From Galbula dea (taxonomy: Eukaryota > Chordata > Aves > Piciformes > Galbulidae), in the NCBI GenBank assembly GCA_013399015.1, contig VWZX01006814.1, positions 2,817,340-2,881,339 of the forward strand: a stretch of DNA of 64,000 bases, in the 5' to 3' direction. Positions 1 through 14,180 of this stretch are shown one piece after another. The position numbers and the translations under genes were made by a program. The stretch's first letter is position 1. Every line of letters begins with the position of its first letter. Below the pieces are notes generated by a model. The model was not told the origin of the DNA and did no database searches. It was given only the letters and a program-made list of their open reading frames with translations.

Positions 1-1965
1 ACATTTAGGAACATGTGAAGTGTAAGCAGTACCTGGATGTCTGTCCTGCTAAAGAGCAAAGGGGAAGTCTGATGCATTTTAAAGGGCCTTAAGCAGCTCT
101 AAGCTATTAAAACTGTACAGTAAAGGGAGCCGTCTCTTCTGTCTTGTGGCCAGAGGAGGTCAATAATAACACCGAGACTGCATTGCCAGCTTTATGGTGC
201 ATGCATCCCGCTGGCTGCCATGTTGTGACTGTTGTCCTGGACCAAGCCCAAAGAAAACCTTCTTTTGCTGCTGCTTTGTTCAGTTTCTTTCTCCGTTCAG
301 ACCCATGACCTTGTCTGGTCAGCACTGTCCCCAGTGAGCATGATCACTACTTCTGTGGACTTAATGAACTTTCCAGTTCTCTTCTGCACGCAGCTAAGTA
401 ATGTTGCCTCTTCCCTGAGCTGTGTGCCCTTCTTGCATGTGTTCATTTGTACATACTCCCTTTTCTGATACTGCTTGCAGGAATTGCTGCCAGGCATGCT
501 TACCAAAGCAGCAAAAAAATACCCTGTGATTTTGCCACACAACTAGAAAACTTTCTTGTAATTAAAAATAGTGCTTAACCTTCTCTTCTTCGTAGAAACA
601 GTTTTATGACTTTGCTCTGCCTCATTTGATGCATTTGTCTTCCTATCTCCTGGTAACTGAGCCCTTTGACCAAATTGAGTCAAATTCAGTAGAAGAGCAG
701 AGCTCTCAAAAATTCCTGTAGCTTTCAGGAAAATGAGCAGCCAAGAGGAGAGAAGTCCCACTGGCATCCCCACCAAGAGAAAGGCTGCAGCGTGACATCC
801 ACCGAAATTGGACACAGCCTGGGAGGGAGAAATTATATATGCCTCTCTCCCCAGGAAAAGCTCACATCCTGCTTAGATACTAGAGAATCCAACCCTGAGG
901 AAACAAGACCTTGTTAGTGTCATTGCCAGAGGAACTACTTAATTAAAGGACAACAGAGTTGAGAGCATTGTTATGTAGGCCTTTGTTCCTTACACCTGGT
1001 CATTTCCATTGATGTAAAATGTCATCTTTCTGATCTGGTAGCATTTTGCACTCACTTTAGACAGGTATTCCTGACCAGCTGAGGAGGTGCAGAGCAAGGA
1101 AGAATCAGACCTTTATTACTGAGGTAATTATAGCCTCACCTAACCATCAGGGAGAGGGTGTACACCTCTATTAGCCAATGCTCCTACAAAGAGAACAAAG
1201 GCTGGCTGAAAAGTGGGAGCCACCCAGAGAGCATCCCTGTGTCCAGCTACACCACTCTTGGGCAGCAGACATGCTGGGGAGGTCATGACCAGAAGCTCCA
1301 GCATTGCCTGGTCTTCTGCTTGTTTTCCTGGTCTTAAATCCAACTTGGCTTTGCAGTACTGGTGAAGGCCTTGAGATGGTGGGACTGAAATGAGGAGTGG
1401 TACCATAACTGAGAAAATCATATCCCAGTTAAAGTGCTAAACGAGGTAGGGGGTAGCTTTCAAAGCTTGTCTCAGCAACTAGCCTAATTCAGTTTTCAAA
1501 AGCCACTGTTGAGTGCTTTTGAAAATTTTATCCTAGATGCTTGGCTCGAAGACCTTAACCAAAGATTTTTTTTTTTCTATCTGCTATATGAAAGCTAAAT
1601 ATAAACTGACTTTATTGAACAAAACCCCTGTTGCAGGTCTAGAAAAATCTTTATTCATAAAATCAAATTATTGGACACCAGCATCTAAAGTGTTCTTCAG
1701 TTTTGGATGCATCTTGTTTTGTGTACACAGTTTGGCATACAAAAAAACGCCCATTATTTCTAAGAGCAGATATTTGCCTTACATTCGTTTTATCTTCTCC
1801 AAGCTGCCTTTTTTTCTCTTGCCCTCAGAAATAAGGACCTGAGTGTCTCTGGATGGGCAGCTAAACTTGCTTTTGAAAACCTGGATCAGTCTACCTTCCC
1901 CGTACAAGTATCTGCATATGTGTGTTTGCCGTTTGCCTGAAGAGTATCTTAATGACTTTCCAACT
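1..1965. other. Intergenic stretch, nothing recognised
   Basis: Only short open frames without recognisable protein similarity occur on either strand, and no splice-bounded exon stands out. I see no repeat family that I can name. Composition is ordinary AT-leaning vertebrate intergenic DNA. Confidence 0.6.
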
Positions 1966-2125
1966 GATTGCCTGTGGGACCACAGGCAAGTCATAAAGCT
2001 AGTTTGTGCCTCAGTTTACCTACTGCAGCCTCATTAATGCTAACCTACCTCATGAGGTGTTGTAATGTTTAATATATCATGTGCTCTGTAATCCTTGGAT
2101 TAAATGTATTATGTAAGTGAAAAGC
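1966..2125 (+). repeat. MIR-like SINE relic
   Basis: The stretch reads like the MIR core in order: a 'caggcaagtcataaa' block (family: GGCAAGTCAC), then 'tgcctcagtttacc' (family: TGCCTCAGTTTCC), then 'aacctacctcatgaggtgttgt' split over a few mismatches (family: TACCTACCTCACAGGGTTGTTGT), then a 'taatgtttaat' segment. The order and spacing match MIR on the + strand. MIR is an old tRNA-derived SINE shared across amniotes, so strong divergence is expected. The boundaries are approximate. Confidence 0.6.
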
Positions 2126-4489
2126 ACCCATTTGATGTGTATGTAAATGCTACAGTATTATAGGTAGGAGGGTCATTTGTGTGTAAGTGTAATACAAGTG
2201 CTGGCAAAAGGCAAAAGGGATTCCATTGTATTGACTTATTTTTAAAGAGCTTTTTATTTACTGAGTTGCTCTGGACACCCAGAAAGAGAGACATTCCTCA
2301 CTAAGCAGCTCTGCTGTTTCATCTGTCTTGAAGTGCTTTGATAAATGGATTGAAACTTGTCGGCTTTTCCTGTAGTTTTTCCCTCTGGAAATTCTGCTGA
2401 AATGTTATTATTGTAACTTCTCAGAGTGCTACTTAATGAATTGTAACAGATATCCCTGCGAGTCCTGCAGACACTGTGAGGACTGTGCTTCCTCTCCTTC
2501 CTGCAGCAGTGCCATGCAAACGCATGGCAGCAGAGCTTGCATCCTCTTCCACCAAGAGCAGCTGGCTTCTCACCAGGGAAAATACCTCTCACCTTCATAA
2601 GGCTTCAGCCCAAGCCTTATGTCCCGACTGGGTGATCAGAGGGTCTTCAGTGACATCAAATGTAGCCAGGTGTTTTCCCTTGGGTTAGAGATGAATTTTG
2701 TCTTTTAAGAGGAAAATTTAGGAAGGATGACAAATTAGCATGGGTTTAAGCCTGTGTTGGTTGATTTTCCTCTGTCTCTGAGATGTTTTGGCTTGCATGC
2801 AGCGCGTGAGCTACCCAGAATCTCAGACTGGTGATTTGAGTGTGTACAGACAGCCTGAACTCATGGAGCTCACAGGTCCCACCTGCCCTAAGAGCAGACC
2901 TTTCTCAGGCAACAGTTACATGAAGTTACCACATGGACAGGTGATATGAATGGAGCGGTAAGCATAGCACCTATTCTGAAGAACAGGAATGACCCAGAAG
3001 GGCCATTAGATCTGCTTGAGGAAATCTGCTGAGAAGGTGGTCAGAGGTGCCTGACAGGGACATGTATGTAGCATAGAGCTAGAGGTTGGAAAGAAGTCAA
3101 CCATCTTGGAGTCACCTTGGGCCTGAGTAATGTCCTACCCTGTTCCATCCCACAATGGAGCAATGAGATACCATGATGTCTTATTTCCTACTTCCAACAT
3201 ATTCAAAGGAATCATGTTCCTCCTCTGTGCTGTCTGAAGTGGAGGGCGGGGACGTGACCAGTGATATGCTTGGTTGGGTAGCTTGTTTATGCTGTGTAGG
3301 CTCAAAGACCCTTGTCCTGATGCAATGGTCACTTGAGAGTTTAGAAGTGGTTTTGGTTTTGTTTCTGGATTTTGTAATATTCTCACTGGGTTTTGTTTGT
3401 CCTTGTTTTTGTAACAATATGAAACTGAGCTATTGCTACTCAGGTTGACATGGAGCATGAAATGGCTGAAGGCACAAACCCAGCAGCATTCACAGCTGTG
3501 CCCCTTGCCCTGCGTGGTATGGCTGAACAGTGCCTGCAGTAGATAACGCTGGCCATCTCCAGCTTGAAGAACAAGAAAGTGCCGCCTTCTTGCTTCCAAG
3601 TATGAACTTCAGCCATCCTGAGTGAGGTACTCAGGAAGCCAAGAGGGGAATTTTGGAGGAGCTGCTGGTCAGTGTGGTGTTGGAGCAGAACTACAAAGTG
3701 GCTGGGTATGGGTCACCTCTCCACAGGTGCCTCCATTGCCCTTGACACATTAAGGCTATGTTTGATTTTTCTCAGCCTTTTATTTCACTTTTTATTAACA
3801 TTTTGCATATTAAAATTTGTGTAGGCAGCCAGAAGAGAGCAGCATCTACACAATACTCGACACAATGGAGAGGATTAGAAATAAGTGTCTCAGTTCTTTT
3901 GGACCTGAACAGAGGGAGTGTGGGGGTGGTAAAATGTCCTTTCCTTACACTTCATTTTAAAAGTGCTTCTAATTTCCTTCTGCATATCCTCACTGAAATA
4001 CCATCTACGTCCAATACTGATTTGTGGTCTCAGCTGATAGTTTCAAAAAAATAAATAAAACCAAGCTTACCTTGGTCTTTTTGCTGAGCTGTTTACAATT
4101 ACTTCTAAAATTTCTTCCCTCTTCTCAAGCAGTTCAAGCCCATTAGTGTTCATACTAGGTACAGTGATGCCAAAATAAGAAATTATTTTCAAAATAACCT
4201 CTAGTGATCTGGGATTTTTCTGGTATTTCATCTACCCTTGCATGAAATTCCTCCAGTATTTTCATTCACAGTAGGAATGCTCTGGAAATTAAACCTACTA
4301 AAGTTGCCTCTGTTTATCCCTCCCAAAGTGAAATTATCCATGTCCTCTTGTCCCTGGTGAGATCATGGAGGAAACTGTCTGCACACACACGTTGACACAT
4401 CTTTGGTGCATTCCACACCAACCAGTGAAATTACACCAGAAATATCAATATAGGCCACACAGTGTGTGCATCCTGTGCTCTGCACAGAG

Positions 4490-4511
4490 AACACACACAC
4501 ACACACACACA
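4490..4511. repeat. (AC)n microsatellite
   Basis: About ten uninterrupted AC units follow a 'cacagaga' flank. This is a simple sequence repeat, probably polymorphic in length. Confidence 0.95.
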
Positions 4512-6556
4512 TGCCCCAGCAAACACTCCCATTTAAATTTCAGAATAAGCCATGTGAGACATTGCTCTGTGATTCACTTCATGACTGTACACTGTGTACA
4601 TTCCTCAAAAACAAATGGGTATTCTGTGAATTTTACTGCTTTGCAAAAATATTTGACGTGGATGTAGGGTTTTTAAATATTGAAGGTTTTGACAGTAATT
4701 GTCATGATTACTGTGTGTTGTAAAATTAGAAGTAAGCCTGCGTTTTGGCTTTGAAGATACCTACTTCTAAGGGTACATTTATTTAAGTTTTCTTTTTAAG
4801 GTGCTTCTTCATGCCCCAGCTAAACTTTCCCCAGATTACTTGTTAGCTATGATAGCTGCTCTATAGTTAGATTTTAATCAGCCTCAGTACCCAGTAATGT
4901 TAAACACTGAAAGAGCTACTAATTAATCGCCTTTCTGTATGTAACAGAGATAAATATCCATCCCAGAGGAATTGTAATTTCATGGTTTCTAATGATGGTT
5001 AGATTACATTATCTGCATCACTTAGGCTGTGGGTGTCATAAAAAATGCTCAAAGTCATTTATATTCAGTTTATTTTTTTTTTTTAACTTTGTAAGCCTGA
5101 GAAAATAATGTGATGTTAGCAAGTCTGTTTCATATTTTAGTTAAATCTACCTTTGTTGCACTGACTGAATGGATTCAGATGACAGTGACAGACTCTGTTC
5201 TTTTCTATTTAACATGCACACTCTGCAATCAAATTAACGATGTACAAATCTTCATCAGGCTGCTGCAGAAGAGTCTGTTGAGTTCCTTGTCATTGTTGAG
5301 CTTTGGGGAAATGTTTTCTTTTTGGATGTCCATGTGTAATGAGTGTTTTCTCCTAATTCTTGTATGTTCTATAAAGACTGAGTTGTCTTTCTTGAACCAA
5401 GAATTAACTGGACTTTTGGGCTGTATCAGGCTGTGGCTCAAATAAAACAATACAATAGCAGCGTGAACCTCTCATTTTCCTCTCCCAGCTTCTAACTGAT
5501 TAGAGCCCATGTGTGACTTGTTTGCCTGCATATCTGCGTCCACAACACACTGAAATTTGGTAGCTAGAAGAATCCGAAAAAAAATCCTGCTCCATGTTTA
5601 TATTGTAATAGCTAATAGTTGCATATTTTGAAGTTATACTCATTCATATTTAAAAGGATGAGGCTTCTTTGAACTGCTGTGTTGGAGGGGGAAGTTAATT
5701 GTTTCTGAATGAGGATGATACTCCCTTTCCATATCAATTATGTGTACTGCTCCGAATTATCAATAACGCTCATTTCCAATCTCCATCGTTTGCAGTTCCA
5801 CAGCGGTGAGTGCACTTACAGAAAGTTGCCCAAGCTCCAGGGCTGCAGCCCTTCTGTATCTGCTGGGAGCCAGAGGTAAGAGGGAACCCCAAAGGAGCAA
5901 GGTGAGATAACGAAATATGATTGAGAGATATATATATATTTCCAAGAAAGAGTTTGTCATCAGTTAGCTAAAACTGCTTCTGAAGTTTTGCTGGCAACTG
6001 TTTTACATGTCTGACTTAGTGACGAAGGAACTGTACTATCTTAATAGAGAACTCCAGAACTTCAGAAGGGTTTCTCCTTGTTTGAATGCACAGCACAATG
6101 AATTTGTACCCACAGAGCATTCACCACTTACATTTCAAAACCTACAGCACACTAAACGTGAAACTTTTGTTCAAATTTCAAGGATTTTGATAGCCCAAGT
6201 GAATAGACACTGCCTATTGATTTTTCCCTTACAATGACTCTTGGATAACCTATTTTCTCATTTATTTTTAACGACAGCTCATGAGATTTTACAGCAATTC
6301 TGCCCAACCTCCTAATATCAAAATCCCTCCTTGACCCTGAAAATTGTAATTCTGCTATAGATCACAGCTGCTGAATATTACCTTTTACTAAGCTGGTTAA
6401 ATAAAATATGTCCAAATCACTAGATCCCACAGGCCATGACTGCAATTCTAATTATACTGGGTCTGTGTTTCTGCTCTACTGTACAGAAAAGTACAGCTCT
6501 CTCTGAGTCCACACCAAAGTGTGGGAATCCAGAATATTGGTTCTAGTTTTGAATTT

Positions 6557-6573
6557 AAAAAAAAAAAAAAAAA
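6557..6573. repeat. Poly-A tract (17 A)
   Basis: A pure run of 17 A follows 'gaattt'. I see no target-site duplication or processed gene body upstream, so it is listed only as a homopolymer. Confidence 0.9.
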
Positions 6574-6912
6574 GTTACACTGCTCTTCAATGATTTTCCT
6601 GTAAAACTTTTACAAGGGAACCAAACCCTTTTGATGTCTTCCATACAATAAAATGCTGTGTAAGTCTGGAGGACAGAAGCATGTGGCGAGAATTTTCTTG
6701 TGACTGGGGGATGGGTGTATTTGATGTGTATCCATTTCAAAACCAAAAAAAAAAAAGGAAGAAAAAAAGTCTCACTCTACTCTTAGGCTGCATATTCTGC
6801 ACAATGGCTCGAGAAACTAATGTGAGAAAACTAATTCTGGCCATTAAACATATCCTTTCCCCTCCCACTGCTTATTCAAAGAGTGATCACATGCTCCCTG
6901 CTGCAAGTTACA

Positions 6913-7010
6913 CCATTATAGAATTTAGATATGGAAGAAACCTATTAGATTAGCTGTTCCACCTACTGATGTGGGATTGTTCCCTGGAGAACCTTATTCA
7001 TTAGTGGATC
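6913..7010 (-). mobile_element. CR1 LINE 3'-end fragment (CR1-X-like), minus strand
   Basis: The + strand text starts 'cattatagaatttagatatgg', then 'aagaaacctattagat', a 'gttccacc' block and 'gtgggattgttccctgga'. This is the inverted 3' end of an old CR1 subfamily, whose reverse complement normally reads CATAGAATTTAG..GGAAGGGACCT..AGTCCA..CAGGATTGTTCCCT. The element therefore points left. It is 5'-truncated and diverged, which is typical of CR1, whose reverse transcription starts at the 3' end. It has no coding capacity. Confidence 0.65.
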
Positions 7011-10000
7011 ACAGCCTAACCTTGTAGGCACACTGTGCCAAGACCATCTTGATTTTGTTCTGCTTTTTCCTCTCACCCTTTCCCTCTAGTGCTACGAGAG
7101 CGGCTGAGGGAGTGGTTTAGTGAGAAGCATGATGCTGAAGATGGGATTCTTTAGTTTCGTGGTCAGACTGGTGGTTTGGATGCTTAAGTGTGTAGGTACT
7201 TATGAGGATGATTAATTTGTGTACTTTTAAAAATAGGTATCCAAGTACAGACAACTAGATGGGGATGGGGGGTGGTCTTATTCAGAGTAATGCCCTGTAA
7301 GATCTTCTGGATCTCCTACAGCAAATTACCTTAATGACTTGTCCTAATTCTGCAGTGTCCTTGGATCTAGTCTCCATATTGCTTTCTGCTTTTGGTCTTT
7401 TGTGAGCAGATGGAGCTAAACTTTTAATTGCTTATCTGCCAGGGAAGGCAGCTTGGCATTTTGCTGCTTTTCCAGGACAGAAAGTTTTTATTTCAGTTAT
7501 TCCGTGGTCCAATCCCATGAAAGTCTGAGCTTTCCAGGGCAGCTCTGGGTACTTGGCATGCCTCATGGTTGTGCTATTTACTAAAGCACTTTCAACTGGG
7601 TTTCCTACTCCAAACTTTTCCTCTCAGAGCTTCACTTGCACCTCTTGTCCTGGTAACTTTTCTTAGCAAAACCCTTTATCCAGAATCCCTGGAAGGACCA
7701 CAGCATCAGTCTCTTCTCTGGGGTCAGCCACTCATAGTCTAATTCTTGTATGTTCTGATTGTATATTCTTGTATGTCTGATTTAAATCTGCTACTGAAGC
7801 ACCTTGAGTCTGTCACTTTTGGCGAGTTTATTTGTTTCTACCATGTAGAAGCTGCTATTTCTTCCCTGCTCTGGCCCCTGTGGGTATGAGCCTTGCACCA
7901 CACTGCAGCTCTGCCTTTCCTCCAAGGGCTACCCATGCTAGGTTCCCAAAGGTGCAGTGAAGGTCCAGAGAGGTCTGTCTGCAAGCAGACATCTTCTGCC
8001 CCTACATGAACCTTCAGAACCCAGACCAGGTGCAGGGACCCATCACCACAAAGGAGACCCTGAATCCTTTGGAGATGCACTCCCTCTTCATGTGAGGACT
8101 GGACCTCAGAGCTTCCCTTTGGTTGACTGAGACTGGGGAAAGTGTGAGAAAGGGTAGGGAGCAAAGGCAACTACTTCCATCCTGCAGTTTCAAAGTTCTG
8201 GCTTCTGCCCTCGGAATATAATAAATGGCTTCTGAGTTACTTGACATGGAGCTAAAGTCTGTAGGGTGAATTTTCAGAGCAACGCACAGGAAATTATATG
8301 CACAATTACAGTTGTTAACAGAGCCTGGGCATGTAACTCCCTGCACAGCAGGCTGGAAATCTTCCCCATGCATGTTTAATGGGGTTTGGGTTGCTACATT
8401 CCTAGGGCTGTGTCCCTTTTCTAATGCCTAGTGTCCTGGATGAAACAAAGGAAGTACTGAATGTAAAAGAGATTTTATTTTGCTATTAAAATATTATTGT
8501 CTTGATCTGCACTCTCCCTCTAATGCTAAAGAACTTCTTGCCTCACTCAATGATCTCTTAACCTTTCTGTTCTGTGAGAAAAAAATAAAAAGGGGGAGGG
8601 ATATTTATTTATTTATTTCTTCTTCTTCTAAATGTGTTCCACATAACCTGCTCATCGATGTTCATACAAATGAGTGTTCATACAGGCACCTAGTGATGGA
8701 TGTTGTCAAAATAAGTGTAGGTCATAAGGCAGAAAATATTCATCTCAATCTTAATGCAGAAATGCTTCTGAGTAAATACTATATTTGCACATTTATAGGA
8801 AAATGAAATGTATGTGCCATTTCACTAATCAGGCATGTATTTAAAATGTCTCCCTGCTCAGGAGGTTATTAATGTGATATTTAGACTTTAGTACATTGTA
8901 CACTAGGAAGGGTCTGTAAATTTGGGATTGTCTTTTGCTTCCATGCTATTCGTTTAGTTTTATGTACCATAATTGTTTTCCTTTCCCTCAAAGGTTATCA
9001 TCTCCTGCACCTAGATCAATTCAAATGGACTTTAATTATCTTCAATAAAAATTAAATTACTCCTCTAAACTAACAGTTTTGCAGCTAAAAGGAGCTCATA
9101 TTTACAGCTGTGCTGTCTTATTGACTGAAATTTTCTTCTACCCACACTGTTTGACTCTCCAGCTTTCTGCAAGGTCTGAAGGCAGAAAGCAAGGTGCTGT
9201 AAATTGAGACTAGAAACACCAAAGTAGAAATGCACAGACATCAAATACATATATACACACACATATCACATACATATACAAGTTTCTAAAAGGTTTCAAT
9301 CATTCTAAAATTGCACATGATTGCTCTTCAGCTTCCCAAAAGGCTTTCATCTAAGAGCAGAAAAAAGTGTAGCTTTCTCAAGTTTTAAAAGCATTGTTGG
9401 GGCATGTCTAACAGATTTTTCTAACTCTGTGTGCCTTGATATATGCAGTATGGTTGATTGTATTCTTCTTTGCATAGATCTTGAAACTGTAAATAAATTT
9501 ATTTGAAGTAAATAGTCACTTGATAAGTGCTTAATGAAGTATCACACACCAGCAGTTTTGAATACCAAAAAAAATAGTTCAAAACTACCATGTGGTGTCT
9601 CTTTTTACTGGAAATGGGCTTTTCCTTTTAAACTTCTGTTATATTTGGAAAGAAGTAATCCCACGGAAAACGGTACTAGTACTAATAGGGAACATACTAT
9701 CTTTCATGTGGATATTTTTTTCATGTTTCAGGTTTCTTTGTTATTATCTCAGTAGCAAGACTCTCCACACAGTCTTATGCAGAAAATCAAAATATGCCTT
9801 AAAGCAACAATCTTTTAATAAGTATCAAATGTCTTTCAATGAGATAAAAGAATTCTGTAGCATGCTTATACACACACACCCCCACTCAGAGGCACTTACT
9901 TCACCATTAATCTTATTTTATACATTTTCCACAATATTTCAGGAAATTTTTTTTTTTAACCAAGACTCCTCATAAAGTTTAGATAATTACATTTCTAAAT

Positions 10001-13000
10001 GCTACTAAGAAATTTGCTAAAATTGATCTCTCCACTTGTTGGGGTTCCTTACTTAGAGGACTTTGGGAGATGGGAGCATCTCCTGTGGTCTCAGATGTTT
10101 CCATTGGCCAAAACAGGGGTGTTGCTGCAAACTTCTTTAAGACAACATCTTGGACAATTAGTCTTTTTGTATTGATCCTAATTCTGCTAATGGACACAGA
10201 GGGACACAGGGCTTCACCATCCCGGCCCAGACTCGTTCCACACAAGTCTAGGTTCTTACCCAGGGAAAGTAACTTAGCAGATTAGTGATCTGAAGTGCCT
10301 TCTGTAGGCAGCCAGGATACATGGGCAACATCCTTAAAATTAGATTGGGGAAATGCCCTGCCAGTCTTCTGCCAAAGAAGACAGGCAGGAACACAGCAGG
10401 CATGGTTACTCTCAGGTGAAGGCGGAGGAAGCCTGGACTACCACCGATAAGGGGTTCAACCTTCTTCACTAATCAGGGAAGAGAATATTGTATGCCCTTA
10501 ACTCTCATACAGCCTTAGACTTTGACCTGTTTATGAGAGAACAATATTTTTTGTGTCCAACATGGAAATGTGATGCATGCTTCCCAACCCAGCTGCTTAT
10601 CTGGGTCTGTGCTTGTTTGGTTCTGTTGGAGTCCGTGGGCTTCATGCTCTATGTCTCTCTCCTCCTCAGGGTGAGAAGCTGGAGTATTTCTGCCCAACAG
10701 AAAATAAGAGCAGGTGCTGCACTGCGGAGTGCAGCTCTGATGTATGCTCCAGTGACTTAATGGCACCTTGAGGGAGTGAAGTGGGAAAAAGTTGGGGTTT
10801 TTTGTAAAATGGTGCCTCTTGCACCTTGGCTTAGCTGACAACAAACCACAAGTTGCCTACACGCCATGGGTTAGGTTGTCAAAGTTGTTCTTTTTCCTTA
10901 TGCTCCATATGACAAATACTCCTAATTGCTTCTCACTTTCATACTTTTCTGTGCCTCTTGGCTAAGACATCCATTTGTAGCCTTTATGGTTCATCCTTTC
11001 AAAGCTTGGCCTCAGTGGTGTCTATTTGTCTTTTCTGTTCCCTACTAGCTCGAGCATCTCCTCCCTGTTCCCCATCCCTCTGTGCCTGCAGAGCAGCATG
11101 CGGGCACCTGCCAGCTGCTTTGGAGACTGAGCTCTTCACGCCTTCCCCGACAGCTGAGCGGCACATTGCCCCCTGTTTGCTACACCTGGTGCATAAAGAT
11201 GCACAACTTCCCTCTCTCTGAGAAGCTCAAAGCATGCATGCCACAATGAATCTGAAAATAGAAGTGCTATCATCAGCTGCTTAGAGCAAAGTGCAGTAAA
11301 AGGAAAAAGAAAATGAAAATGAAAACAAATGTGATTTGCCTGTTTTATGGAGGTGGGTCCAAATTCCATGCCTCCTGAGCCAGACCTCCCTTAACATACA
11401 CTGTGGTGCTAATTTGAGTTGTGAACTCATGAGTCCTTTTTTAAGCAATCTACATATTAGTGTTGCAAGGAGACTTTGAAAGCCTTTTAAGTATCTTTCT
11501 CATTAATTTACTTAATCCTCTGATCTTGCTTTCTTTTAAGTTGTTTATTTTTAAAAGAAAGACAAAAGTAAACTGGAAAGCTTTGTTAATAAAAGAAAGG
11601 TTTCAAAAGCCGTGTGTGATACAAAGTAATTAAGAGAATATAAATATAGGTGTAGATAGTACACAAACACACGGAGCTGGTGTGCTTGGAGAGCTTTCTC
11701 CACTGGCATTAAAGGGAAGCAGTGGACAGGGTAGCAGACCCCCACCTCAGCCATGGTAAAACTTTGCTTTCTCTCTGTTTATTTTCTTTCTTAAAAATTT
11801 TTAAAAGCTGGAAGATGCCAAAATAAAAATATTTTGTAGCAAAAGAGGTGGAACCACATTCCAGATCTGATGGGAACTTCAAAATTTTCACATTACTTTT
11901 TGTTCTAAGGGTTTTTATGAGAATTTTCAGAAGTGACCTGAGATTTCAGATTCCTGCACCTCAGGGTGCTCAGCTTGGGATGTATAAAGAGATGTGTTTT
12001 TTCAGAAACTGAAGTTGCTTAGCCATCTCTGGAAATCAAGTTCCCTGCACGGTGCTCAGCACCCAAAAAAGCCTCCACCAGAGGCACCCGAAACCATTCT
12101 TTACTTTTAAAGATCTTATTCAGCTAACTGGGACAAGTCTGAATTTTGTATAAAAGAATCTTAGATGAGCAGGGATTTTTTTCCCCAAGGACTATATCCT
12201 CAGTGATACTATGAGCCAGCAACCCCCATAGCTTTCAGCATCTCATGATCAGACTGGATGTCTTTTGCCTGAGGCTGAAAATCTCTTCCTCTCAAAAACC
12301 AAAGAGATGTTGGCTGTGAGTTATGATTAGTAATAGAGTCCATTTGTGGTGAGGTGAGGGGGAGGGGAGATGATGGACCCAGATTCATAAGATTAGATAT
12401 GCTCATTTTATTTCCAGCAACCATGGAGGACTGCCCTTGTCTGGGTAGTTCACTAATTGAGGATAAAAATTAAGAGAGAGCACAAGGAAAGGCAAATGGA
12501 GAGTAAACAAGAAAATTATATGTAAATAATCTGCATTCTTCATAAGTGGCATAATTGAAACACAAGAGGTTGAAGGATGAACTCAGGGAGTTACTCCATC
12601 TAAAAGGCCACCTGAAAGAAAGATCAAGATTGCTAGGGTGAAGTCCTGTCAGGAAAAACAAACCTGAATGAACATATTGGGAAAACAGAGTGGGAAGATG
12701 TCCAAGGGCCTGCTCAGAGCATCAGCACCCAACTTTTCTCACCCGTGGAGTAAGATGACAACAGCACGATGGTGCTGACAAAGGTGTCAGACATTTAGCC
12801 ACAGTCAGCTCTCACCAATGTATCTAGGCTAACTGCCTAGTGAAAATGTTCCAGATTTGGAGGCCCAGAGAGGGGGTAAGTTGTGTTTGGCCAGGCTCTA
12901 ATTGCATCCTTGTATTACTATGCAATTAATTGCTGCCATGGTCTGCTCGAGAGGAGGGAGTGTGCCAGCTCCATTCCTGGGCAGCTCTGGAGTTGCTCAA

Positions 13001-14127
13001 GGCTCTCGCTCCAGGGGTGACCTGTTCAGATGCCACTCTGCTGCCAGCCCTGCTGTCGATACCAGTCTTCCCAGGATGATGTGCTTGTGGTGTGGTTCTC
13101 TTAGCAGGTTTTTAAAGTCTGAGAAATTGCATAGAAAATGTAGGGCAGGGAGAACACTGGTTTTCACCGATTTCATGTGTCTTAGGAAAGAGATGACTAG
13201 AGAAAAATGCGAGCACAGTTTTCCATAGCATTTTGTATGGCTGCTTTCAATGCATACCTCAGAAGGAGGCAGTATCTTGCAGAAGATATGTAATTCTGTC
13301 AAACTACAGAGGGGAAAAGAAGAATCTTGCTCTTGCTTTACAGATCACTGTAGTTCTGATGTCAAGAATAGCATAGCAAAGTAGCACAAGTTCCTGAATG
13401 AAAAGAAAAGCACTGTTTGACCTCCAAATTGTGATGTGCTCCTCATTTCTAATGTGTCCTTCACTAAATCCTTGCCTGTAAGGGAGAGATGGGAAAGAGG
13501 AAGACAGATTTATAACTCCCAGTGTCTGGGATTGCCAGCGTTGACCTCAGCTTCATCAGCTGATATCACAGGGATCTGGGGTACAAAGAATGGGTGCAGA
13601 AGAAGGAGAAAAAAGAAACTCCTTGTGGGATCCAGCATCAGCTAGCAAGTCTGTCCTTTGCAAACTTACCTAACGTAACTCTAAATGGGGCACAGCCAAG
13701 AGCAGCACATGGTGTCTTTGCAGAAGGGGCAGCAAAGAGCACTGCTGGCCAGCCTGCAGGGAGGGGACTCAATAGCAGCACCATCAAGGATTTTTCTAGG
13801 CTTTCCTGAGGTCCCAGGTGTGGGCTGGCTCCTGAATTCCTGCAGGAAATTCCTTTTGTTTCTGGCAATCCTCCCACTCCTCCAAGGAGCAGCGCAGCAA
13901 GACTACAGTTTTTCCAAAGCATGTGAGTGGCAGACAGCCCTTGGCCAGCCCAGAGGAGCGCTCAGCCTCCACTGGAGCATATCTGGCTGAAAACAGAGAG
14001 AATAAGCCTGGTTTCAATGTCTATGTTTCATCTGGAAACCCCACCAAGGGCAAGAAGAGCTCAAGATCCATGCACCTTGGAGCTTGTCCATCCTGGGCCA
14101 CTTTGTGCTGCAGGTAGATGGTCTGTG
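7011..14127. other. Intergenic stretch, mostly unannotatable
   Basis: No gene supported. An ATTT/CTT simple repeat lies at about 8602-8630 and a TA/CA-rich microsatellite at about 9246-9285. Open frames at 8014-8373 (-), 9592-9975 (+) and 12902-13228 (+) are short, have no recognisable domains and lack convincing splice context. Confidence 0.55.
9246..9285. repeat. Mixed TA/CA microsatellite
   Basis: Interspersed 'catatatacacacacatatc' and 'acatacatatac' units form a degenerate alternating purine-pyrimidine tract of about 40 bases. Confidence 0.8.
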
Positions 14128-14180
14128 AATCATAGAATCATTTATGCTGGAAGAGACCTTTAAAATCATTGAGTCCAACC
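14128..14180 (-). mobile_element. CR1 LINE 3'-terminal fragment, minus strand
   Basis: The text 'aatcatagaatcatttatg' followed by 'ctggaagagacctttaaaat' and 'cattgagtccaacc' is the reverse complement of the classical avian CR1 3' end, including the terminal octamer-type 'catagaatcat'. Only about 53 bases remain recognisable, so it is severely 5'-truncated. Similarity to the family consensus is higher than for the copy at 6913, suggesting a younger insertion. Confidence 0.85.

Larger units (their letters stand above)
2126..6912. other. Intergenic stretch with simple repeats
   Basis: No supported gene. It contains a short AC dinucleotide array near 4491, a T-run near 5072 and an A-run near 6557. 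The open frames of up to 154 codons near 3135-3599 overlap each other on both strands, have no recognisable domain and look like chance. Confidence 0.55.

Noticed and set aside
3075..3110. 'agagctagaggttggaaag' resembling a CR1 3' end
   Set aside because: The match is one short phrase without the flanking CR1 blocks.
3135..3599. 154-codon frame on the minus strand
   Set aside because: No recognisable domain, overlaps frames on the other strand, and no splice or promoter context. Length is within chance for this window.
12860..12900. MIR-like 'ggcccagagagggggtaag' followed by 'ttgtgtttggccaggctc'
   Set aside because: Only one short block fits the inverted MIR core, which is too little to call.
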